Shown here: one piece after another, positions 53,911 through 62,109 of the stretch | Layout: every line of letters starts with the position of its first letter | Numbering within the stretch: position 1 is the first letter of the stretch | Source: an uncultured Pelagibacteraceae bacterium | GTDB lineage: Bacteria; Pseudomonadota; Alphaproteobacteria; Pelagibacterales; Pelagibacteraceae | Direction of reading: 5' to 3' | DNA: 64,000 bases | NCBI GenBank assembly: GCA_902570425.1 | Contig: CACFYB010000003.1 | Span: forward strand, 1-64,000 | Program-made: the position numbers and the translations under genes | Notes under the pieces: generated by a model | Databases searched by the model: none | Told to the model about the DNA's origin: nothing | The model's input: the letters and a program-made list of their open reading frames with translations, nothing else

Positions 53911-54312
53911 GGGTTTTATTTTCAAAATTTTCCAAACGCCAGAAGCAGAGGTAATAATTTTATTATTACATTGTAATTCACAGAATAAAAAAACCAAAGT
54001 TTTTGTTTTTTTTAAAATTTTAACTTTACCAATAATTTCATCTCCTATTTTCGATGCTCCAATAAACTTAATATCAAGAGAAATAGTTACGCAAGGAGCA
54101 TTTTCTGCTGAACGATGTGCAGCTGTTCCAGCACCAGCATCAATTAAAGCTGACAGGTATCCTCCATGAGTAATACCAGAAGCATTTAAATGATTTTCAT
54201 TTATGGTAGTTTTAAATTCAAATTCGGTATCAGAAATGTTTTTAAACATAACACCACCATTATGTTTCATAAAGCCAGGCTTTAAACTAATTTGTTCAAA
54301 TTTATTGGACAT
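53887..54312 (-). CDS. PaaI-type hotdog thioesterase
   Basis: The 141-residue hotdog-fold protein shows ENHLNASGITHGGYLSALIDAGAGTAA, in motif form NASGITHGGYLSALID, matching the PaaI group with its catalytic Asp/Asn region. It likely hydrolyses acyl-CoA thioesters; the substrate is unknown. The upstream 32-residue membrane peptide frame and tRNA-Arg are on the same strand. The 24-base convergent overlap with the permease gene is the largest tail-to-tail overlap in the window. Confidence 0.85.
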   Translation of the reverse strand: MSNKFEQISLKPGFMKHNGGVMFKNISDTEFEFKTTINENHLNASGITHGGYLSALIDAGAGTAAHRSAENAPCVTISLDIKFIGASKIGDEIIGKVKILKKTKTLVFLFCELQCNNKIITSASGVWKILKIKPSDLGPGG

Positions 54313-54318
54313 AATTTT

Positions 54319-54417
54319 TTATAGTACAAAAGTTAAAATTAATAAAATTATAAAAATGACTAGAAAGAAATAAATCACTGACTTTTGTAAAGAAACTTTC
54401 ATTAACCATTTAAACAC
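54319..54417 (-). CDS. Candidate 32-residue single-membrane-span peptide
   Basis: Reading from a GTG at 54417, a 33-codon frame gives MFKWLMKVSLQKSV, then a hydrophobic run (YFFLVIFIILLILTFVL) to the stop. AAGGGG lies five bases before the GTG, a good ribosome-binding site. It begins 16 bases after the 3' end of tRNA-Arg and stops six bases before the thioesterase ATG, so it fills that gap. A positive N-terminus followed by one membrane span is typical of real small membrane proteins. AT-rich DNA produces such frames by chance, which limits confidence. Confidence 0.45.
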   Translation of the reverse strand: MFKWLMKVSLQKSVIYFFLVIFIILLILTFVL

Positions 54418-54433
54418 ATTAGCCCCTTTTTAA

Positions 54434-54510
54434 TGGTGCGCCTGCTAGGAGTCGAACCCAGAACCTCCTGGTCCGTAGCCAAGCGCTCTATCCAGTTGAG
54501 CTACAGGCGC
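54434..54510 (-). tRNA. tRNA-Arg (anticodon ACG)
   Basis: On the minus strand the acceptor stem GCGCCTG pairs with CAGGCGC, with encoded CCA. The anticodon stem CTTGG/CCAGG holds the loop CTACGGA, giving anticodon ACG, normally read as inosine-CG for CGU, CGC and CGA. TadA would be required to deaminate it. Confidence 0.95.
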
Positions 54511-54582
54511 ATTTATAATTTTATTTAATTATAGTATATTAATTTTTAGTGTATTTTAATGATAAGACAAATTTAAAATTTT

Positions 54583-55758
54583 ATGGGCAATAAATCAAAT
54601 GAAGTTGTTATTATAAGTGCAATTAGAACACCAATTGGCACTTATAAGGGTTCATTAAAAAAAATGAGATCTGATCAACTTGGATCCATAGTAATAAAAG
54701 AAATATTAAAACAGTCAAAATTTAGTAAAGATGAAATTGATGAAGTAATATTGGGTCAAGTATTAACTGCTGGCGCAGGACAAAACCCAGCTAGACAAGC
54801 TGCAATAAATGCTGGTATACCTATTACAAAACCAGCTTATATAGTAAATCAAGTTTGTGGTTCTGGCCTTAGAGCAGTCATATCAGGTTATCAATCAATT
54901 AAATTAGGAGAGTCCATGACAATAATTTCTGGAGGTCAAGAGAATATGTCAATAGCTCCACATTCAATATTTTATAGAGATGATAAAAAAATTTCAGAGA
55001 ATGAACTTTTAGATACAATGGTTAATGATGGGTTAATTGATGCATTTAACAATTATCATATGGGAGTAACAGCAGAAAATGTTGCAAAAAAATTTAATAT
55101 ATCAAGACAAGAACAAGATGAATTTGCTTTGAATTCGCAAAAAAAAACAGAGAAAGCTTTTAAAGATAATAGATTTAGTGATGAGTTAGTCAGAATAAAT
55201 CACAATGGAAATATTTTAGATAAAGATGAACATCCAAGAAATAATTTAAAGATGTCTGATTTAGAAAAATTAAGAACTGTATTTCAAGATAATGGAACTG
55301 TTACACCGGGTAATTCTTCAGGAATAAATGATGGCGCAGCAGCTTTATTGCTAACATCTCTAGAGCAAGCAAAAAAAAAATCTATTAAACCACTTGCAAA
55401 AATAGTTTCTTGGGCTTCTGTTGGAGTTGATCCTTCTTTAATGGGCTTAGGGCCCATAGATGCAGTTCGTGAAGCGACCAAAAAAGCAAAATGGAGATTA
55501 GATGAAATTGATTTATTTGAAATTAATGAAGCTTTTGCTGCTCAAAGTATTGCAGTAATTCGTGAATTAGGTATTAGTCAAAATAAGGTAAATGTTAATG
55601 GTGGGGCCATTGCCCTTGGTCATCCTATTGGTGCTTCAGGTGCAAGAATACTTGTAACTTTAATACACGAAATGAAAAGACAAAAAAAAAATAAAGGTTG
55701 TGCAACACTATGCATAGGTGGAGGGATGGGTATAGCTTTGTGTATTGAGGGAATTTAG
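54583..55758 (+). CDS. Acetyl-CoA C-acetyltransferase (thiolase)
   Basis: The 391-residue thiolase has the nucleophilic Cys in NQVCGSGLRAV (near 90), the His of GGAIALGHPIGASGAR and the second Cys in CIGGGMGIAL. Length and motifs fit biosynthetic acetoacetyl-CoA thiolase (PhaA/AtoB type). It condenses two acetyl-CoA or cleaves acetoacetyl-CoA. No phaB, phaC or ketone-body genes follow, so polyhydroxybutyrate synthesis cannot be inferred. The stop shares four bases with a small ORF on the other strand. Confidence 0.93.
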   Translation: MGNKSNEVVIISAIRTPIGTYKGSLKKMRSDQLGSIVIKEILKQSKFSKDEIDEVILGQVLTAGAGQNPARQAAINAGIPITKPAYIVNQVCGSGLRAVISGYQSIKLGESMTIISGGQENMSIAPHSIFYRDDKKISENELLDTMVNDGLIDAFNNYHMGVTAENVAKKFNISRQEQDEFALNSQKKTEKAFKDNRFSDELVRINHNGNILDKDEHPRNNLKMSDLEKLRTVFQDNGTVTPGNSSGINDGAAALLLTSLEQAKKKSIKPLAKIVSWASVGVDPSLMGLGPIDAVREATKKAKWRLDEIDLFEINEAFAAQSIAVIRELGISQNKVNVNGGAIALGHPIGASGARILVTLIHEMKRQKKNKGCATLCIGGGMGIALCIEGI

Positions 55759-55871
55759 GAATTTATCTTTCCGTATTTTTCCTCTAATAAAATTTTTTGT
55801 ATCCAGATTTTAGCATCTATATAAGCACTAACTTTTGGTTGAAAAAGTGTTTTTAAGAACTTTTTAATCAT
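55755..55871 (-). CDS. Possible 38-residue small protein
   Basis: On the minus strand of the thiolase-aceE gap a frame runs from ATG at 55871 (MIKKFLKTLFQPKVSAYIDA) and ends with the sequence KYGKINS. GTG at 55886 or a TTG further up would extend it to as many as 58 codons. Its stop shares TTAG with the thiolase stop, the same four-base arrangement seen for real convergent genes in this window. No ribosome-binding site is visible. The rest of the gap holds only possible aceE promoter elements. Confidence 0.35.
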   Translation of the reverse strand: MIKKFLKTLFQPKVSAYIDAKIWIQKILLEEKYGKINS

Positions 55872-55967
55872 TTTTGAAGCATGCACATAAAGAGTGTCAA
55901 AAAATTGAGCAGAATGTGTTAAGATTTGCAATTATCTACATTTTTATAGTGTATAAAACATTTAAAT

Positions 55968-58900
55968 ATGACTGAAAAATTATTAGTTCCTGACATTGGT
56001 GATTTTGAAAATGTTGAGGTAATTGAATTACTTGTCAAAGAAGGACAAGAAATAAAAAAAAATGACCCAGTAGTCACTATTGAAAGCGATAAATCAAGCG
56101 TTGAAATACCATCGACTTTTTCAGGAAAAGTTGACTCTATTGAAATAAAAGTTGGAGATAAAGTTTCAAAAGGCGACTTAATTCTAAATATATCAAATTC
56201 TAATGAATCATCGTCCTTATCTAAAGATGTTCCAAAAAATACTGAAAATTTAATTCAAGAGGCTGAAAATTCATTGAAAAAAAATCAAAAACAATACGCA
56301 TCAACACAAATAATTACAAAAGAAAAGCCTAAGATAATTCAAACTGTAAATGAAGGAGACATTGATCCACTAGAGACAAGTGAATGGCTTGAGTCACTTT
56401 CTGATGTTATAAAAAAAGATGGTAATCATAGAGCACATTATTTGATTAAAGAACTAATTAATAAAGCATATATGGAAGGAGCCAATATTCCATACACGCA
56501 AAACACTCCTTATATAAACACGATTCCTGTAAGTGAAGAGAAAAAATCTAATGGTGATCAGAATATTGAAAGAAGAATAAGATCTTTAATAAGATGGAAT
56601 GCCGCTGCAATGGTAGTAAGAGCAAATAAAAAATTTCCTGAACTTGGTGGTCATATTGGAACTTTTGCATCAGCAGCAACTCTTTATGATGTTGGTATGA
56701 ATCATTTTTGGAGAGCTAAAAATAACAAATTTGGAGGTGATTTAGTTTATTTTCAAGGCCATAGTGCTCCAGGCATGTATGCAAGAGCATTTCTTGAAGG
56801 TAGATTAAATGAAAAACAATTAGATAGTTTTAGACAAGAAGTAAATCCTGGTGGTTTATCGTCTTATCCACATCCATGGTTGATGCCAAATTTTTGGCAA
56901 TTTCCAACTGTATCAATGGGATTAGGACCGATGTTAGCAATCTATCAAGCTAGATATATGAAGTATTTAATAAACCGAGGATTAATAAAAGATGAAGGAA
57001 GAAAAGTTTGGACGTTTTTGGGTGATGGAGAGATGGATGAGCCAGAATCTTTAGGTGCTATTGGATTAGCAGCAAGAGAGAAATTAGATAACTTAATATT
57101 TGTAGTTAATTGTAATCTTCAAAGACTAGACGGACCAGTACGAGGTAATGGAAAAATAATACAGGAACTAGAGGGAATATTTAGAGGGGCAGGCTGGAAT
57201 GTTATTAAAGTAATATGGGGTTCTTATTGGGATCAATTATTAGCAAACGATAAAACAGGCCATTTAGTGAAAACTATGAACGAGACTGTTGATGGAGAAT
57301 ATCAAGCTATGAAAGCTCGAAACGGCGCGTATGTTAGAGAAAAATTTTTTGGGAAATATAAAGAAACTCAAGAATTAGTTTCAAGTCTTTCAGATAAAGA
57401 TATCTGGAGATTAAACAGAGGTGGACATGATCCACATAAAGTTTTTGCTGCATACGATAAAGCATCAAAAAATATTGGAAGCCCCACAGTAGTGATAGCA
57501 AAAACTATAAAAGGTTACGGTATGGGTAAAAGTGGAGAAAGTGTTAATACGACACATCAAACTAAAAAATTAGATATAGATGACTTAATGTATTATAGAG
57601 ATAGATTTGATGTTCCTTTGACAGATCAACAAGTCAAAAATATTGAGTATTATAAGCCTGATCAAAGTTCCCCGGAGATTAAATACATCAAGGAAAGAAG
57701 ACTTCAATTAGGTGGATTTATTCCAGAAAGAACTACTTTTGCTAAACCAATTAAGGCTCCCCCTAAAAATATTTTTGATAACATGAAAGAGTCCACGGGA
57801 AAAAAAGAAATGTCTACTACGATGGCATTAGTAAGAATGTTAACAAATCTTCTTAGGGACAAAAATGTTGCACCACGTTTGGTGCCCATTATTCCTGATG
57901 AAGCAAGAACATTCGGAATGGAAGGTTTTTTTCAAAAAGTTGGTATCTATGCTCATGAGGGACAAAAATATGAACCTGAGGATTCTGCACAATTGAGTTC
58001 ATATAGGGAGGAAAAAAGCGGACAAGTTTTGGAGGAAGGAATTACGGAAGCTGGAGCGATGTCATCTTGGATTGCTGCTGGAACTTCTTACACAAATCAT
58101 GACATTGAGATGATACCTATCTATCTTTTTTACTCAATGTTTGGATTTCAAAGAATAGGAGATTTTGCATGGGCTGGTGCAGATAGTCAGTCTAGAGGTT
58201 TTTTGATCGGTGCTACTGCTGGAAGAACCACTTTAGCAGGCGAAGGTTTACAACATCAAGATGGACATAGTCATCTCATGGCATCAACAATTCCCAACTG
58301 CGTGTCATATGATCCTACTTTTCACTATGAATTAGCAGTAATTTTTAGGGATGGATTAAAAAGAATGCATGAAAAAAAGGAAAATATTTTCTACTACATT
58401 ACAACCATGAATGAAAACTATTCTCATCCTGCGATGCCAAAAGATAAATCTTGTGAGGAAGGAATTTTAAAAGGAATGTATAAGATTAAAGAATTTAACA
58501 AGTATAAAAAAACTAAAATTCAATTTTTAGGATCTGGCACTATTTTAAGAGAGATGATAGCAGGTGCAGAAATACTTCAAAAAGAATATCAAATAGATAG
58601 TGAAATTTGGAGCGTAACAAGCTTTAATCAGTTAAGAAAAGATGGTTTAGAAGTAGAAAGATATAATCTTTTAAATTCTGACAAGGAACCAAAAAAATCT
58701 TATGTTGAAAAATGTCTTGGTAAAACGGAAGGCCCAATTTTAGCTGCTTCCGATTATATGAGAATGAATTCAGATCAAATTAGACCTTACATAAATAAAA
58801 GTTTTTATTCATTAGGAACAGATGGATTTGGACGAAGTGATACAAGAAAAAATTTAAGAAATTTTTTTGAAGTTGACAAAGAACATATTGTTACTTACGG

Positions 58901-59006
58901 ATTGAGCGTACTAGCAAAAGAACAACTTGTTGCCTCTAAGTATGCAAAAGAGGCAATCAAAAAATATAAAATTGATGTCAATAAACCAATGCCAACAAAA
59001 TTATAA
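55968..59006 (+). CDS. aceE: Pyruvate dehydrogenase E1 (homodimeric type) with N-terminal lipoyl domain
   Basis: The product is 1012 residues, about 125 longer than E. coli AceE. The extra N-terminus is a lipoyl domain (residues 1-75, LLVPDIGDF and the lipoylation site ESDKSSVEIP with Lys42), joined by a hydrophilic linker to the E1 body, which begins near 131 (DPLETSEWLESL). The thiamine diphosphate motif is GDGEMDEPESLGA followed by NCNLQRLDG, and the rest follows E. coli AceE closely. E1 decarboxylates pyruvate and reductively acetylates a lipoyl group. Many alphaproteobacteria use the heterotetrameric PdhA/PdhB instead. aceF follows in a TAATG overlap. No E3 gene is nearby. Confidence 0.95.
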   Translation: MTEKLLVPDIGDFENVEVIELLVKEGQEIKKNDPVVTIESDKSSVEIPSTFSGKVDSIEIKVGDKVSKGDLILNISNSNESSSLSKDVPKNTENLIQEAENSLKKNQKQYASTQIITKEKPKIIQTVNEGDIDPLETSEWLESLSDVIKKDGNHRAHYLIKELINKAYMEGANIPYTQNTPYINTIPVSEEKKSNGDQNIERRIRSLIRWNAAAMVVRANKKFPELGGHIGTFASAATLYDVGMNHFWRAKNNKFGGDLVYFQGHSAPGMYARAFLEGRLNEKQLDSFRQEVNPGGLSSYPHPWLMPNFWQFPTVSMGLGPMLAIYQARYMKYLINRGLIKDEGRKVWTFLGDGEMDEPESLGAIGLAAREKLDNLIFVVNCNLQRLDGPVRGNGKIIQELEGIFRGAGWNVIKVIWGSYWDQLLANDKTGHLVKTMNETVDGEYQAMKARNGAYVREKFFGKYKETQELVSSLSDKDIWRLNRGGHDPHKVFAAYDKASKNIGSPTVVIAKTIKGYGMGKSGESVNTTHQTKKLDIDDLMYYRDRFDVPLTDQQVKNIEYYKPDQSSPEIKYIKERRLQLGGFIPERTTFAKPIKAPPKNIFDNMKESTGKKEMSTTMALVRMLTNLLRDKNVAPRLVPIIPDEARTFGMEGFFQKVGIYAHEGQKYEPEDSAQLSSYREEKSGQVLEEGITEAGAMSSWIAAGTSYTNHDIEMIPIYLFYSMFGFQRIGDFAWAGADSQSRGFLIGATAGRTTLAGEGLQHQDGHSHLMASTIPNCVSYDPTFHYELAVIFRDGLKRMHEKKENIFYYITTMNENYSHPAMPKDKSCEEGILKGMYKIKEFNKYKKTKIQFLGSGTILREMIAGAEILQKEYQIDSEIWSVTSFNQLRKDGLEVERYNLLNSDKEPKKSYVEKCLGKTEGPILAASDYMRMNSDQIRPYINKSFYSLGTDGFGRSDTRKNLRNFFEVDKEHIVTYGLSVLAKEQLVASKYAKEAIKKYKIDVNKPMPTKL

Positions 59007-60265
59007 TGTCTGAAATAGAGATAAAAGTTCCCAATATTGGAGAATTCAAAGATGTTGAGGTAATAGAAGTTTTAGTTTCTGTAGGTCAATCAATAAAAAA
59101 AAACGATGCTTTAATAACAATTGAGAGTGATAAATCTAGTGTAGAAATTCCATCAAATTTTGATGGCAAAATAAAATCTTTAAAAATAAAGGTAGGAGAT
59201 AAAGTTTCAGAGGGAGACTTAATATTAATTTTAGACAGCGTTAATGAAGCAAAGATAAAGGCACAAAAAAAGCCAGCAATTGAAAAAGAGATTAAAAAAA
59301 GCCAGGAAAAAAAACCAGAAATTCAAAAGATTTCAACTAATCAAAATAAAGTTTTTGATATATCGTCAGCAAGTCCAAAAGTACGAAAATTTGCGAGAGA
59401 ACTTGGAGTAGATATTAAACAAGTTACAGGCAGTGAACGAAAAGGTAGAGTTGTTGAAAGTGATGTAAAGTTATTTGTAGCCTCTAAATCCAATAATTTA
59501 GTTAATAATGAATATAAAAATAACGAAAAGATAATACAAGAATACTCTCACTCGGAGTTTGGAGAGATAGAAATAAAAAAGATACCAAGAGTAAAAAAAT
59601 TATCTTCAAAATATTTAATGAATTCTTGGAGAAACATTCCTCATGTAACAAATCATGATGAAGCAGATATAACTGAACTAGAGGAGTTCAGAACATCTTT
59701 AACTGATATATATACAGGAGAAAGAAAAAAGATCACTCCTTTAGCTTTCATTGTAAAAGCTTTAACTGCATCACTAAAAAAATTTCAAAATTTCAATAGT
59801 TCTATTGATGATATTGATAATGGAAAAATGACTTTAAAAAAATATTATCATATTGGTATAGCTGTGGATACCCCGCATGGTTTAATGGTTCCAAAACTTA
59901 GAAATGCAGATAATAAAAATATTAATTTAATAAGTTCTGAACTCAAAAAAATCAGTGATCAGTGTAGAAATCTTAAAATTGATAAAAAAGAATTGTTTGG
60001 AGGATCTATGACAATAACAAGTTTAGGTGGAATTGGAGGGTCGTTTTTTACACCAATTATAAATTATCCTGAAGTTGCGATTTTAGGTGTTGGAAAATCT
60101 CAAAAAAAACAAGTTTTTTTGGATGGTAAATTTATAACAAGAACGATGTTGCCTTTGTCATTATCTTATGACCATAGAATTATTGATGGAGCAGAGGCAG
60201 CTCGTTTTAACAATGACTTAAAAGAAAACTTAGGTAAAAATTTTGCTTATAAACTAGCAGTCTAA
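59006..60265 (+). CDS. aceF: Pyruvate dehydrogenase E2 (dihydrolipoamide acetyltransferase)
   Basis: The 419-residue protein has one lipoyl domain (1-77, Lys43 in ESDKSSVEIP), a linker, a peripheral-subunit-binding domain (about 121-157, ASPKVRKFARELGVDIKQV) and the catalytic core from about 190. The active-site motif is YDHRIIDGAEAARF. E. coli AceF has three lipoyl domains; here one is in E2 and a near-identical one is in E1. The ATG overlaps the aceE stop, so translation is coupled. It transfers the acetyl group to CoA. Confidence 0.96.
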   Translation: MSEIEIKVPNIGEFKDVEVIEVLVSVGQSIKKNDALITIESDKSSVEIPSNFDGKIKSLKIKVGDKVSEGDLILILDSVNEAKIKAQKKPAIEKEIKKSQEKKPEIQKISTNQNKVFDISSASPKVRKFARELGVDIKQVTGSERKGRVVESDVKLFVASKSNNLVNNEYKNNEKIIQEYSHSEFGEIEIKKIPRVKKLSSKYLMNSWRNIPHVTNHDEADITELEEFRTSLTDIYTGERKKITPLAFIVKALTASLKKFQNFNSSIDDIDNGKMTLKKYYHIGIAVDTPHGLMVPKLRNADNKNINLISSELKKISDQCRNLKIDKKELFGGSMTITSLGGIGGSFFTPIINYPEVAILGVGKSQKKQVFLDGKFITRTMLPLSLSYDHRIIDGAEAARFNNDLKENLGKNFAYKLAV

Positions 60266-60270
60266 GAAGT

Positions 60271-61161
60271 ATGTCAAAAACTGTCTCATTATTTAGCGCA
60301 TTATTGTGCACATTCATTTGGGGAACTACTTTTATCGCACAAGATACAGGTATGGATAATATAGGCCCATTCACATTTAATGCTGTTAGATTTTTTGTAG
60401 GTTTTTTAGCAATTATTCCTCTTGCTTTTTTATTTGAAGTAAAAAAATTTAAATCAGAGTTTGAGTTAGATTTTAAAACGTTTCTTATTCTCTCTTTTTT
60501 AATAGGTTTGTCTCTTTTTCTGGGCTCTGCTTTACAACAGGTTGCTCTTCTTTATACAGACGTTGCGAATGCAGCATTTTTTACGATTTTCTATGTTCCA
60601 ATGGTACCAATTATAATTTACTTATTTAAAAAAAAATCAATACATTGGAGTGTATGGCCTTCAGTTATTCTTTGTCTTATTGGTGGCTATCTCCTCACAA
60701 ACTTTTATAATGCCACAGTAAGGCTAGGAGATACTCTTGTTATATTAGGAGCTTTGTTTTGGAGCACACATATCATTTTTACTGGGATAATAGTAACTAA
60801 ATATAATTTGCCTTTAACTTTAGGTGCTATCCAAACTTTATTGGTAGCTGTATTTTCTTTTGTGATTGGTTTGATTTATGAAGAATTTATAATCGAAAAT
60901 ATTTTTAGTGAAATAGATTCAATTTTGTACGCAGGAGTCCTTTCAGGTGGTTTCGCTTTTGTATTACAAATTTATGCTCAAAAAAATATAACACCTGCTC
61001 CAGCAGCAATAATTTTTTCATTGGAAGGTGTTTTTGCAACAATTGCTGCTTGGTTTTTATTAAATCAAATATTGGGTATCAATAATTTATTAGGATGTTT
61101 TTTTATATTATGCGGCGTTTTATTATCTCAATTATTACCTCTTGTAAAAAGATCATTTTAA
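60271..61161 (+). CDS. EamA-family transporter (drug/metabolite superfamily)
   Basis: The 296-residue protein has ten hydrophobic segments in two EamA repeats (first repeat begins LLCTFIWGTTFIAQDTG; second around LVILGALFWSTHIIFTG). The family exports amino acids, nucleosides or other metabolites; the substrate cannot be told. It starts five bases after aceF and may be co-transcribed. Its stop overlaps uppP by four bases. Confidence 0.9.
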   Translation: MSKTVSLFSALLCTFIWGTTFIAQDTGMDNIGPFTFNAVRFFVGFLAIIPLAFLFEVKKFKSEFELDFKTFLILSFLIGLSLFLGSALQQVALLYTDVANAAFFTIFYVPMVPIIIYLFKKKSIHWSVWPSVILCLIGGYLLTNFYNATVRLGDTLVILGALFWSTHIIFTGIIVTKYNLPLTLGAIQTLLVAVFSFVIGLIYEEFIIENIFSEIDSILYAGVLSGGFAFVLQIYAQKNITPAPAAIIFSLEGVFATIAAWFLLNQILGINNLLGCFFILCGVLLSQLLPLVKRSF

Positions 61162-61925
61162 AAATAAATTACCGATAGCAAAATTAAAGCAATTATGAGT
61201 CTATAAATTATAAAAATATTTAAAGAAAATTTATTGAGGTATCTTAAAAAAAATTTTATTGTTACATAAGAAAATAAAAAAGAGATAATTACGGCAAAAA
61301 TTATCAATATATTCATTTCTAAAGGCTCATTCTGAATATCTTTTAATCCAAGAAAGCTGGCTCCTGCTAAAGCAGGTATAGAAAGTAAAAATGAAATTTT
61401 ACCCGAGTCTACCCTATTAAACTTTAAAAATCTTGCAGCAGTCATAGTAATACCCGCTCTGCTCACACCAGGTATTAATGCAAGTATTTGAAATAAACCA
61501 ATAAATATAATAGATCTTGTGTTTAGGTTTGAAGAAATGTTTTGATCTATTTCCCTCTGATCAGCAAAGTATAAAATAATTCCAAAAAATAATGTTGTCC
61601 ATGCTATTAACTTTATATTTCTTAAAAGATGAATTAATTCAGTCGTATGAAGCAAGTATCCAAAAACAATAAGTGGCAAAGAACCAATTACGATTAGTTT
61701 TAATAGTTTTCGATTATATTTAAGGTCAAATAAATCTTTTCTAAAAAAAAATATTATGGCCAGTAAAGAACCTAAATGTAAACTTATGTCAATTAATAGT
61801 GAACTCGCTTTTAGCTCATATAAGCTAGAAACTATAATTAAATGTGCGGATGAGCTTATCGGCAAAAATTCTGAAATTCCTTGAATCGCAGCTAAAATGA
61901 AAATTTCTATAAAATCTTGGAGCAT
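61158..61925 (-). CDS. uppP: Undecaprenyl-diphosphate phosphatase
   Basis: The 255-residue membrane protein shows ISEFLPISSSAHLII near the start and PGVSRAGITMTAARFL in the middle, the two family signatures with catalytic Glu, Ser and Arg. UppP dephosphorylates undecaprenyl diphosphate so the lipid carrier can be reused for peptidoglycan. The protein has about eight membrane segments. It is convergent with the EamA gene and divergent from gltD. Confidence 0.96.
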   Translation of the reverse strand: MLQDFIEIFILAAIQGISEFLPISSSAHLIIVSSLYELKASSLLIDISLHLGSLLAIIFFFRKDLFDLKYNRKLLKLIVIGSLPLIVFGYLLHTTELIHLLRNIKLIAWTTLFFGIILYFADQREIDQNISSNLNTRSIIFIGLFQILALIPGVSRAGITMTAARFLKFNRVDSGKISFLLSIPALAGASFLGLKDIQNEPLEMNILIIFAVIISFLFSYVTIKFFLRYLNKFSLNIFIIYRLIIALILLSVIYF

Positions 61926-62031
61926 ATAAGTGTCGTAACTTAAAAAATATCCTTTTAAAACAATTCGATTTAATCATATTAGGTATGCAAAAATTAAAAA
62001 TTCATTATTTTAAGCATATTTTAAATAAATA

Positions 62032-62052
62032 TAGGTCATATATGTTGACCTA
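62032..62052 (+). promoter_or_regulatory. Inverted-repeat operator candidate upstream of gltD
   Basis: TAGGTCA and TGACCTA form a perfect 7-bp inverted repeat with a 7-base spacer. The right half overlaps the -35 element of the gltD promoter. No regulator gene is near. The repeat does not match the Fur-family box or the NtrC pattern. Confidence 0.55.
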
Positions 62053-62072
62053 AATATTTCTTTTACTATAAA
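62045..62072 (+). promoter_or_regulatory. Promoter for gltD-gltB
   Basis: TTGACC (62045-62050) and TATAAA (62067-62072) are separated by 16 bases. The predicted start near 62079 leaves a leader of about 30 bases before the gltD ATG. Confidence 0.65.
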
Positions 62073-62109
62073 AAACAATGTATATTTTGCCTTGATTCTT
62101 AAAACTAAT

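Noticed and set aside
54583..55758. Polyhydroxybutyrate synthesis locus
   Set aside because: Only the thiolase is present; no reductase, synthase or phasin gene is in the window.
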